Notes under the pieces: model-generated
What the model was told of the DNA's origin: nothing
The model's input: the letters and a program-made list of their open reading frames with translations, nothing else
Database searches by the model: none
Origin: Ehretia macrophylla
Lineage: Eukaryota > Streptophyta > Magnoliopsida > Boraginales > Ehretiaceae
Reading direction: 5' to 3'
Length of the DNA: 64,000 nucleotides
NCBI GenBank assembly: GCA_037974665.1
Contig: CM075767.1
Span: 26,065,498 to 26,129,497, forward strand
Part shown: piece by piece, positions 22,680 to 31,843 of the stretch
How the letters are laid out: every line of letters starts with the position of its first letter
How positions within the stretch are numbered: position 1 is the stretch's first letter
Made by a program: the position numbers and the translations under genes

Positions 22680-23090
22680 AAAAGATGACGGTCCGTCTCT
22701 TTTTCGTCGCCAAAAAAGTGACGAAAATTAGGCTACATGAATAGTGACCATTTTGAGACGGTTTGGAGACGACTTAAATATTTTGTTTCCAAACCGTCTT
22801 CAAAGGTGACTATTAGGAGACGGTTTTACAAGTCGTCTCCAAACCGTCACCGACCGGAGATAGTTTTGAGACGTTTTATCTATATCGTCTCCAAACCGTC
22901 TCCTTTCGGCGACGATTTTACAATTCGTCTCCAAATAGTCGCCAACCGGAGACGGTTTGGAGACGATTATCTATGTCATCTCTAAACCGTCTCCTAATGG
23001 CGACAATTTGGAGATAGTTTAATGAGCTGTCTCCAAATAGTCGCTAATAGGAGACGATTTGGAAACGATTTCAAGATGTCATCCAAAACG
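22680..23090. repeat. CACTA left subterminal repeat array
   Basis: About a dozen copies of a 15-20 bp unit (GAGACGGTTTGGAGACGA and its complement) in alternating orientation. In CACTA elements such arrays are the binding sites of the accessory TNPA-type protein. The short ORF over the array (22737-22985) is not a gene. Confidence 0.75.
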
Positions 23091-23424
23091 TGTAACATAT
23101 AGTATCTAATTACGTAATGACAATATAAACAATTGGTCTTTCAAAAAAATCACAAAAATAAATGACACCCTATTAAATGTTGATTCTAAGTGAACTTGGA
23201 AAAGAAAACAGTAACTTTAAATCCATAATTTGATAATTAAGGATTACCTCTGAGGAGTAACAAAATACGTCATACCAAGTACATAACACCTAACAACGTA
23301 CATTATAACAATGGTCGAATACCCAACAATCGGTATTATCACATTAACGAACATACCGCATCATCTAGTTAACGAAAACTAAATTCATATTCCTAACCTT
23401 AATATGCTAAACTTAACAAAAAAA

Positions 23425-23646
23425 TTAGGAGAAACACTTGGGAAAATAAATATTCAGCATATCTTCAAAAACAAGTTGACGAACTTGAGCTTCTGAAATA
23501 TAGCCATCTTCCTTTGGTGGAGCATTAAGATCAATATTCTTTGGATTCACACGTTTCTTCAAAGTCCGTTCAGTTTTTTCTTTCGTATTGTCATTTTCTT
23601 CTGTAAGACAAAGATACTGTGACTGTTGCTGTTTCTTCTTACTCAT
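23425..23646 (-). CDS. Small hypothetical protein with an EAR-like DLNxxP motif, inside the CACTA element
   Basis: From the ATG at 23646 the frame encodes 73 residues. A lysine/glutamine-rich start (MSKKKQQQSQ) is followed by an acidic-basic stretch, then NPKNIDLNAPPKED, and a C-terminal helix-like segment (ISEAQVRQLVFEDMLNIYF). DLNAPP fits the DLNxxP form of the plant EAR repression motif. A TATA box (TATATAAA on the minus strand, 23715-23722) lies about 70 nt upstream of the ATG. The in-frame extension further upstream has no clear role; I chose the ATG downstream of the TATA box. The composition is not repetitive, unlike its surroundings. It could be an intact small gene, an exon of a longer spliced gene, or a captured host fragment. 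I do not recognise the family and cannot show it is expressed. Confidence 0.35.
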   Translation of the reverse strand: MSKKKQQQSQYLCLTEENDNTKEKTERTLKKRVNPKNIDLNAPPKEDGYISEAQVRQLVFEDMLNIYFPKCFS

Positions 23647-23714
23647 GATTGATAACAAAAAAAGGTTGATAGCTACAAGATGCAATATGAGTCCTTCAAC
23701 CCAAATAGAAGCTC

Positions 23715-23722
23715 TTTATATA
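23715..23722 (-). promoter_or_regulatory. TATA box candidate for the 73-residue ORF
   Basis: TATATAAA on the minus strand, followed about 30 nt later by a plausible start region and then the ATG at 23646. Confidence 0.35.
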
Positions 23723-23749
23723 AACAACAACACATTGGCAACCTTTCGT

Positions 23750-24420
23750 TTTTTGACTCATTTTCGTCTCCTATCAGAGATGAATTGAAGACGGAAAAAA
23801 TGATGTCGTCTTCATTTTGTCTCCAAATGGTCTATCGATTTGTCTAATCAGTTGGAGATGTCATGCACACCTGTTTTTGTCAGTGTAAGGTAGTGACAAG
23901 GTTTCATTTTTCGTCTCTTTTTCATCTCTGATCGGAGACGATTTGGTGACGGAATATGATTGTGGTCTCTAATTCGTCTCCATTTGAGACATGGATTTTT
24001 CTAACTAGTTGGAGATTGCGTGCATGCCAGATTTTGTCAATGTAAGGGGCTGAGAACCTTTCGTTTTCCGTCTCCGTTTCATCTCTAATCGGTGACGGAA
24101 CATGATTTTCATCTCATTTTCGTCTCCAATCAAAGACAAATTAGTGATGGAACATGATTGTCGTCTCCAATTCATCTCCAAATGGTCTATCGGTTTGTCC
24201 AATCACTTGGAGATGGCGTGCACGCCATCTCTTGTCAGTTCGAGGGGCTGAGAACCTTTCGTTTTCAGTCTCTGTTTGGTCTCTAATCGGAGATGATTCA
24301 GTGACGGAACATGATTTTCGTCTCTTTTTTGTCTCCAATCAGAGACAATTTGGTGATGGAACAAGATTGTCGTCTCCAATTTGTCTCCGATAAGAGACGA
24401 AAAGGAGACTAAATGCTTCA
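23750..24420. repeat. Tandem ~200-bp repeats within the CACTA-like element
   Basis: Three to four imperfect units, each running from AACCTTTCGTTTT through GGTGACGGAACATGATT to a TTGTCAGTGTAAGG-like end. Starts are near 23740, 23900, 24050 and 24255. Units are built of GTCTC/GAGAC phrases. The ORFs on both strands across this stretch are readings of the repeat. Confidence 0.65.
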
Positions 24421-24596
24421 AGGTATAGTTATTTGCTAAATAATTTATTTGTACCTAGAATTTAAGTTAATATTAATAATTAAATTATTATTACCACTTT
24501 CTTGATGAACTTATAATTAAAGTACTAATTAAATAGTAAATATGAGATTAAAAAAGTTATATGACTAGTTATCTTAATTACTTTAATTCTCCTAAA
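24230..24596 (+). repeat. Long direct repeat flanking LINE 1, left copy
   Basis: Matches 27467-27818 over its whole length, from CTTGTCAGTTCGAGGGGCTG to TACTTTAATTCTCCTA. It has scattered substitutions and one gap of about 11 nt. It ends directly at the poly(T) of the LINE. Confidence 0.75.
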
Positions 24597-27466
24597 TTTT
24601 TTTTTTTTTTTGCTAAAGAGGAGGCAAAGCCAATTACGCACAAACTATCCTTTGAGATTTATCACCCAATCTATCCTTCTCAAGCAAGGCATGGAGAGCA
24701 TTCAGTGGCTTATCGAACATGCGAGGACCCAGGGATTGTTGAAGACTAAAATTAGCCAGCCAATCAGCTCATCTATTAGCTTCGTGAAAAACATGAGTGA
24801 TCCTGTACTCTTCATGCCTACTGATGATCTCCATGCACTTCTCCACAATGATTTTGAACGGACTGTTATAGGAGGACCCTTTCTTCAACAACTTACAAAC
24901 AAAAAGTGAGTCAGTCTCAATGGTAAGGTGGTGTAAACCGAGATTCTCCGCCATGCAAAGCCCCTCTTCCAAAGCAAAAAGTTCGGCTCTATTACTACTC
25001 GCAATACCCAAATTAATTCCAAAACCCTGAATCCATCTCCTATCTGTTCCTAAAAAAAGACCGCCTGCTCCGGCAACTCCGGGATTCCCTTTGAACAACC
25101 ATTGATATTCAATTTATAGCCCATATTATGTTTGTCCCATCCAATTTGAACTTCTCTCCTGCTATAAAAACTTGTTCTCTCATGGGATCTCCAAGCTTCC
25201 TTGTACTCCTTTGCACTTTTAATGATCTGCTCCACGATAACACCAAGGGGTTTTCTTAAGGCCCCTTTAAAGATCATGTCATTGTGAAGTCTCCAAATTT
25301 CCCAGATAGCCGTTGCGAACAAACTGCTCCAATTAACCCCAAAGCAACAGACATTTGTTCTAATATTTTTGTTGAACCACTCATGCCAATCCAAGTCAAA
25401 GAAGTCATTATGAAGCGAAACTGGGATGATACGCTCCCAGACTTTGCGTGCTACCGGGCACAAACGCAGAATATGGTCAGTGTCCTCCCCTAGAGTATTA
25501 CAGTAGCTACAATTGGTTCTAATCGTCATACCTCTTTTACTCAACTCATAACTAGAAGCTATCCGTTGATGTGCAGTCTGCCACATGGAAGTAATAACTC
25601 TTTGGGGACAAGGCAGCTTCCAACTAGCCTCCCATTTGATAGCATTTGCGTCGTGCAAGGGTTGCCTGTGTTCAAAAGCCATGCTAACCGAAAAAGAGCC
25701 TTTGGAATTACGTTTCCAGCTGATGAAATCATCACGATTGTCAAAGGGATAGCATTTCAGGCTTGCAATTTCCAACAGAGTGGATTGAGGAAGGACAGAA
25801 TGAAAAAGAGGCCAATTCCACTCGCCATTTTCATGAGCAAAATAAGCAACAGTAAGGTCAAGCATTTCTTCAGGGATATGGTTCAGGGCCATATTAATCA
25901 GGCTTTTGTCCCCCACCCAAAGATCTAACCAAAATCTAGTTTTACGACCATTGCATAAAATCCATTTGACCCCCTTATTCCGAGTATCTCTCCCTTTGAT
26001 TATATCATTGCACACTTTCGAATCCGAAGTTTTTCCCTCATACAAGAGCAAGTTTTTCGAGAAATACTTTTCCTTCAACATCTTCACCCAAAGTAGATGT
26101 GGTTCATTAAGAATCTTTTTTTTTGTTAATTAGTTCATTAAGAATCTTCCATCCAAGCTTGGCCAACAGGGCATCATTTATACTGTTTGCCATACGTAGA
26201 CCAAGCCCACCATCCGACTTAGGGCGACAAACCATCTCCTAGGCCAACCAATGTATACGTCGACGTTCAGGCGTTGATCCCCAAATGAAGTTCCATTGAA
26301 TTCTATCAATTTCCTTGCAGGTTTGACTCGGGAAGGCCAACACTTGCATAGTATAGGAAGGCAAGGCAGCGAGGATGGCTTTCGCAAGGGTAATACGACC
26401 CGCGAAGGATAGAACCTTCTGTTTCTACCCAGCGAGCTTAGCTTGCATCTTGATCAGGATATGCTTATAAGTGCCCTGACAAAACTGCTTGTGGAGAATA
26501 GGAACGCCCAAGTACATGCCCAAATCTTCAGATAGCTGAAAACTACTCGACCTACACAACAAGGAAGCAAGATTAGAATTTGTATTCTTAGAGAAATGAA
26601 TATAAGACTTAGTTGTATTAATGCATTGTCCCGATTCTTTGCATAAATTCACAAGGGTCTGCCTAATAATCTCCATTTGACTAGGCGAGGCCTCTGCAAA
26701 AAGAAGGAGGTTGTCAGCGAAAAAAAGATGAGAAATTGGGGTGCCTGATTGGCAAATACGAATGGGTTTCCATCTCTCTTCTTGCACTTCACGAACAATG
26801 AGCTGTGAAAGTCTTTCAAGACATAGGATAAAAATATATGGGGACAGAGGATCTCCTTGACGAATCCCACGTGAAGGAGAAAAGGAGTTTGTAGGAACGC
26901 CATTCCACAAAAGACGAACAGAAGCCGTTTCAAAGGACGACATGATCAAATTAATCCAGTTCCCCGGGAGATGTAATTGCTGGAGAGTATCCTTAATGAA
27001 CGGCCAGCTGAGATAATCATAAGCCTTCTCTAAGTCCAGTTTAATAGCCATCACACCAGTTTTCCCTTGTTTCTTTTTAAGAGTATGAATCACCTCTTGG
27101 ACCAAAATAATATTGTCACATGTTGAACGCCCTGGGATGAAGCTACTTTGGTAGGGCGATATAAGATCGTGGAGGAGAGGACGGAGTCTGTTGACCATAA
27201 CTTTAGAGATAAGTTTCGCCACCACATTGATAAGACTAATAGGCCGGAATTGTTTGATGGATTCCGGCTTTTTAATCTTAGGAATGAGATGAATCAAAGT
27301 GTGGTTCACCCCTGTGGAATAGTCCTTGTTTCAAAGGCATCTTTAACCATCTTATAAACCAGACCCTTAGTAGTAGACCAACATTTTTGGAAAAAGCCTG
27401 AGAGCCCGTCTGGTCCAGGAGCTTTAGAAGCATCAATCTGGAAAAAAAAATTCTTAGTACGCTAGT
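24597..27466 (-). mobile_element. L1-like LINE 1, 5'-truncated
   Basis: The minus-strand poly(A) is the T run at 24597-24611. Reading upward on the minus strand gives RNase H (24769-25098), the zf-RVT zinc-binding domain (25050-26087) and reverse transcriptase (26425-27440). The endonuclease and ORF1 are absent, so the insertion was 5'-truncated. It lies inside the CACTA-like element. Confidence 0.85.
24769..27440 (-). pseudogene. LINE 1 ORF2: reverse transcriptase, zf-RVT, RNase H
   Basis: In protein order: a KAPGPDGLSGFFQKCW start; then LIPKIKKPESIKQFRPISLI, PYQSSFIPGRST, KLDLEKAYDYLSW and GIRQGDPLSPYIFILCLE. The catalytic box reads FADN where FADD is expected, so the second catalytic aspartate is an asparagine. 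Further on are the conserved AGRVTLAKAILAALPSY and IQWNFIWGS segments, and the zinc-binding CSYCNTLGEDTDHILRLC. RNase H has NRAELFALEEGL and ETDSLFVCKLL. Breaks: a one-base deletion near 27313, TAG stops replacing conserved tryptophans near 26424 and 26237, and a frame change near 25080. In the family ORF2 copies the RNA at a nicked target site; this copy is inactive. Confidence 0.85.
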
Positions 27467-27818
27467 TCTTGTTAGTGTGAGGGGTTGAGAACCTTTCATT
27501 TTCGGTCTCCGTTTGGTCTCTAATCCGAGACTAATCGGTGATCGAACATGATTTTTGTCTCCTTTTCGTCTCTAATCGGAGACAATTTGGTGACGAACAA
27601 GATTGTCGTCTCCGATAAGAGACGAAAATGAGACTAAATGCTTCAAGGTTTATTTATTTGGTAAATAATTTATTTGTACATAGAATTTAAGTTAATATTA
27701 ATAATTAAATTATTATTACCACTTTGTTGATGAACTTATAATTAAAGTACTAATTAAATAGTAAATATGAAATAAAAAAATTAAATGACTAGTTATCTTA
27801 ATTACTTTAATTCTCCTA
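27467..27818 (+). repeat. Long direct repeat flanking LINE 1, right copy
   Basis: Begins directly after the LINE 5' end with CTTGTTAGTGTGAGGGGTTG and runs to TACTTTAATTCTCCTA. Same order and orientation as 24230-24596. Confidence 0.75.
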
Positions 27819-28265
27819 TAAATTAATTAAAAAATTATCTTACTACTTCCTTTTTTTTAAAAATAACATAAATTGTTTAAAAAAAATATACACATTGGAG
27901 ACGGACACAATTGGCCCATCTCCACTTCTTTGGGATCTTTGTCAGGAGACGAACCCATGAATTATTTTTAAAAAAAAAACTTTTGGGTTGGGTCCGTCTC
28001 CTGAATTATTTTTTAAAAAATTGTTGGGAGACGGACCCAAATTCAAAGTGCTGTGCTTTTTTTTTTAAAAAAAAAAAAAGCCTCAGCAAAGAATGCCCTC
28101 AGCACTTAAATCTAACCTTTTTTTTTATAAACCCAGCCCTTCCTTTGTTCCCCTCCCCCCTCCCCAACACCCTACCCACCCCATAATACCCTACCCCCAC
28201 CCCTCAAACCACCTCTTACCTCTGAAATTTTCTTCTCCGCCCCCAAACCCTCCATTTCTTAAATC
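27819..28265. repeat. CACTA internal hairpin repeats and C-rich tract
   Basis: GGAGACGGAC and GTCCGTCTCC phrases at 27897-28045 can pair with each other. A C-rich tract follows at 28145-28255. The ORF at 27911-28186 is a reading of this sequence. Confidence 0.5.
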
Positions 28266-29000
28266 ACATTAAGGTTATATATATGTATATAAAATGTATA
28301 TGTATATATATATGTATATGCAGATGTATATGTATATGTAGATGAGATGTAGATATAGATATATATGTATTTGCATATGTGTATGTGTATATATATGAGT
28401 TTATATATATATCTATATATACTTCTATATTTTGTTATTAGTCTTGATTTATTTTTTATTTTCATTTATTTTTTGTTTTTTTGTATATTATTTTCAGTTT
28501 TTATTTTTTTCTTTATTTTATTATTATTATTTTTTTTAATTTTTTGTTTAATAATTTTTTTATGTTTTAGTTTATTTCTTTATTTTGAGTTAATTTTTTG
28601 GGTTTTTTTTATGTTTTAGTTTATTTATTTTTTATGTTTTATTTGGCATTTTTTCCATTTTTTGTTATTTATATATTTTGTATTTTTTTATTGACATTTT
28701 AGTTTATTTTCATTTTCAGTTTTTATTTTTATTTTTTTTCATGATTTGTTATTGTCATACTATGCATTTTATTATTTCATTTTTTTCCTATTTTTATTTA
28801 TTTCTTTATTTTTCATTTTTGTTATTTTTTTAGTTAATTTTTAGTTCTTTATTGATGTTTGAGTTTATTTATTTTTTTAGTTTTTTATTTTTAATTTTTC
28901 ATTATTTGTTGTTGTGATATTTTGCATTTTAGTTTTGTATGTTGTTTTCAATTTTAAGTTTTGTTTGTTTATTAATTATTTTAATTTTTATTTATTTCAG
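28266..29000. repeat. TATG-type microsatellite and long T-rich tract
   Basis: Alternating TA/TG repeats at 28274-28425 are followed by about 570 bp in which the plus strand is mostly T. The tract ends TTTATTTCAG at about 28999, which could be an intron acceptor. It is possibly an intron or leader of the CACTA transcript. Confidence 0.5.
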
Positions 29001-30237
29001 GAATTCGCTATTGGACAAACCATAATACGCCTCAGGTTAGTATTCTAAAATGTTTAATATCATTCTATATCTGCTTATTCCTTATAAATTATGTTAATCC
29101 TATGTTTGCGCATGTGTTTTCATTTATGGCACTTCCTTTTTACAGCCATTTAGTTTGATGAATATGGTTTGATTTTTATAATTGGAACATTTGATTTAGT
29201 TGATATTTTCATATTTAATGTTTTATAAAAATATGTTATAAGACTAGTCTAATTAAATCAACAAATTACTATTAGTGTTGTGTATTATGTTGGTGACACG
29301 TGTCATTAATTAGGAAGTAATTATATTCTAACAAATATATTGTAGAGGATACGAGAAAGGATAGGAGTGATCCATACGAAGGTACCGTGTAAGGCAAATA
29401 CGCCCTAACTGTCAATAGGCTCGTCAATGAAGTCTATAACTTTGCCAAACCCCTAATTTTGATAGAACATATATTTATTTATATCAACAATATTCATTTT
29501 ATTACATAGGAAGTTATTGGTCATGATAAATTTGCCAGTTCGTGAATTGGATACTTCAAATTTCTTGTTTTAAATGGAATTTGATTGTCATTGTTTGAGT
29601 CCCAAGTCCAACCTCATCTTGTAATATGGTTCATTATTAATTTGATTGTCAATTGGCATTGTTCTATTGTGACCTAATAATACCCTAATATTGTTTCACC
29701 TTCAATTCTCCAAAATCTTATCCAAAACTTAGGTTCACTACAGTAAAAAATAAAATGGAGTCATCTCGTGCATAGATGTACCACAGACTAACACATTAGA
29801 TTTTGCAGCACTTTGAGTGGTTTTTATACATATGAGTACTAAATATTAAGTTTTTGGTTGATGTTGGTTGTGTTGCCATGTAATATCATGAGCATTTTTG
29901 CTTGGTATAGTTGGTTAGGCTTATGAATTCCTTTATATTATGGGTATAAAAGTTTTGAAGTATGTTGTTGTATTGTGACGGACGGATTAAATTGTCGTTG
30001 GTTTGGTAGTGGTTGGTTGGTTTTTGAATGATGATTTTATTGTATATGGATATTTGCAGATGTTGTGCAGGTTTAATTATTGTAGGGAAAAGCCATATTA
30101 CAGATGTTATAATGCCAAAATTCCGTCGCGTATTAACTTGGTTATAGGAAAGGTAGAGTTGGAGCTTGACATTGCCATATTCCTCTATATCTTATCAAAA
30201 AAATTGATGTTCTTTCCCTTATTGTGATAAACTACAG
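29001..30237 (+). other. Probable intron and leader region of the CACTA transcript
   Basis: A short segment at 29000-29034 ends CAG followed by GTTAGTAT and could be a small noncoding exon. The rest has no clear coding signal. The region ends with the acceptor AACTACAG at 30237, just before the next exon. Confidence 0.35.
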
Positions 30238-30651
30238 GCTATGTACAATGAACTGGTGGAGCAGGCAAACCAGGCAAATCAGGCATCAGATGAAGGTTCA
30301 ATGGGCACACCTGTTGATCATGATGCCCTATTTCTCCAGGCAGTTAGAGGGAGCAGCAAAGACTGCATATACGGGATGGGCTCTCAAGCTTCTGTGGGGT
30401 CCGTACATAGCATCCCATATTCAAGACGTCATATCACAGAGATGGATATCAAAGTAGTTGTTGCCAAAGCGACAGACGAGGTAGTGCATAAACTACGAGA
30501 AGACCAGGAGGAGATACGTAAACTTATGGAAGACAATAAAGCAAATCTCCTAAGATTTGAAGACAAGATTGCGCAACTCGTGCAACAGTTCAATACTCCT
30601 CCACAACAACAACCTGGTCTTGGTGATCGAAAGGATGATCAACCCGACTGA
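30238..30651 (+). CDS. Terminal exon of a Ptta/En/Spm plant transposase-family protein
   Basis: The open frame follows an acceptor AG at 30237 and ends with TGA at 30649. It contains HDALFLQAVRGSS, then DCIYGMGSQASVGS, then a heptad-like acidic/basic segment (KLREDQEEIRKLMEDNKANL) and a glutamine/proline tail (PPQQQPG). The phrase around YGMGSQA is the typical end of the plant Ptta/En/Spm family (Transposase_24), an accessory protein family of CACTA elements. The last 60 residues likely form a coiled coil. Length is 136 codons counted from the first in-frame ATG; the N-terminal exons are not identified. Function here is unknown beyond the family link. The exon carries no stop or frameshift. 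Confidence 0.6.
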   Translation, partial: AMYNELVEQANQANQASDEGSMGTPVDHDALFLQAVRGSSKDCIYGMGSQASVGSVHSIPYSRRHITEMDIKVVVAKATDEVVHKLREDQEEIRKLMEDNKANLLRFEDKIAQLVQQFNTPPQQQPGLGDRKDDQPD

Positions 30652-30889
30652 TAATTGTTCAAACTTTATATTAACGTATTATGTGACATAAAGTATATTT
30701 TATGATGTGTGTACTTTAACTTCCGAACATAAAATGTGAACATTACAATCTAATTACGCTAATTTAGTGTTTGTTTAATTAGTATGTCAAGGCAGGAAAA
30801 AATTGGGAATGTATAACAGGTTGATTTTGAATTTTTTGGAAATTTTTTTTAAAAAATAAAGTCATAAACTGCGATGGAAAGGAGATGAC

Positions 30890-30985
30890 TTGTAAAAATT
30901 CAAAAAAGCGACGAAAAGGAGACGACATAGAAAAGGAGACAAAAAGGAGATGACATGGAAAAGGAGACGAAAAGGAGATAAAACA
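30890..30985. repeat. CACTA right subterminal repeats
   Basis: Five GAAAAGGAGA(C/T)-type units in a row, complementary in style to the CGTCTCC phrases at the left end. The inverted orientation is expected at the opposite end of the element. Confidence 0.55.
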
Positions 30986-31002
30986 GTTGCAAGAGCTAGT
31001 GA

Positions 31003-31222
31003 ATTTTGCCAAAACACAATTCAAATCTTTAGATGTTGAGACAACACGTCGTAACACCATGCAATTTGTGATGAGTTACATTCGAACTTTGTCTGGCTTT
31101 GAGCTAGGATCTGAATTATATTTTGATGTTAAAAGAGGCAAATCGTGAGATGTTATGGGTCATGGAAAAGCCTGATATCCAAGTTCAATGGCTTCACCAA
31201 ATGTTTCAAAGGCAGAGGCAAC
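31003..31222 (+). pseudogene. Harbinger-associated Myb/SANT-like protein, C-terminal part
   Basis: One frame gives ELVNFAKTQFKSLDVETTRR, FVMSYIRTLSGF and ELGSELYF. After a frameshift near 31125 comes LKEANREMLWVMEKPDIQVQ and WLHQMFQRQRQL, ending at a stop. The ANREM(L/F)xVMEKP segment and the final WL are typical of the C-terminus of plant Myb/SANT-like proteins whose N-terminal half is at 22009-22640. This supports a single ORF split by the CACTA-like insertion. Confidence 0.6.
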
Positions 31223-31389
31223 TTTAATTTCTTCTCATATGTCTTTTGAATAAGTTACGAATATGTCATACACTTAGTACATTTTTATGATGAATGTGTG
31301 TATCATATTGTTTAATTTATTGTACTTCGTTTAATACCATGTTGGTTGTATGATGATTTAGATATTAATATATGTATTATGATTTATAA

Positions 31390-31843
31390 GAAAATATTAT
31401 CTCGTGGATGCCGGTTATCCGATGCCAATAGGATTCTTAGGGCCTTATAAAAATGAGAGGTATCATATTCTTGATTTTTAACGATCAGCCACATTTAGAA
31501 ATCATAACGAAGTTTTCAACTACTATCACTCAAGTTTGCATACTACAATTGAGAGGACATTTGGTATTTGGAAAAAAAAATATTCAAAATTTTGCGTACC
31601 ATGCCACAATATTCTTATGACATACAAGTGCAACTGGTTATATGTAGTATATCTATTCATAATTATATTAGAAGACATGCAATAGATGCAGATGCAGAGA
31701 TACAAATTTTAGAGCAAGAAGAAGATGACCAACAAGATGAAGAAATTGAACTGGATGACTCTATTATTGAAGAAGATTTGAGAAGCGCACGCACTCAAAA
31801 GGCTATTGAGGTCTTACGTGATCATAATAGGGATGGTGCATAA
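31390..31843 (+). pseudogene. PIF/Harbinger transposase, C-terminal fragment
   Basis: The reading starts [12 protein letters not shown], then [16 protein letters not shown], a TAA stop, NHNEVFNYYHSSLHTTIERT and FGIWKKK. A one-base slip in an A run near 31570 moves into the frame KILRTMPQYSYDIQVQLV, CSISIHNYIRRHA and a long acidic tail. The tail ends at a TAA (31841). VDAGY and the RTFGIWKK segment are hallmarks of the HARBI1-like DDE nuclease. The N-terminal half with the first catalytic aspartate is missing. It lies just after the Myb/SANT-like relic in the same orientation, the usual two-ORF layout of these elements. Confidence 0.75.

Larger units (their letters stand above)
22664..31000 (+). 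mobile_element. CACTA-like (En/Spm) element, non-autonomous, right end uncertain
   Basis: The left end CACTACAAGAAAAACTATAA at 22664 is preceded by TAA, a possible 3-bp target copy. Immediately inside are dense subterminal repeats of the GGTTTGGAGACGA type in both orientations (22680-23090). More lie at 23750-24420, 27467-27650 and 27897-28050, and inverted ones at 30890-30985. An exon of the Ptta/En/Spm accessory family lies at 30238-30651. The right end falls where the Harbinger Myb-like reading resumes, between about 30985 and 31001. A TAGTG at 30997 could be the terminus, but its inner bases do not match the left end and the flank AAT does not match TAA. No main transposase ORF is visible. 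Confidence 0.65.

Noticed and set aside
22680..24420. Short spaced repeats that might suggest a CRISPR-like array
   Set aside because: Units alternate in orientation, spacing is irregular and the context is a plant CACTA transposon.
22737..24421. ORFs on both strands across the GTCTC/GAGAC arrays
   Set aside because: Readings of the CACTA subterminal and tandem repeats. Only the non-repetitive frame at 23425-23646 was kept.
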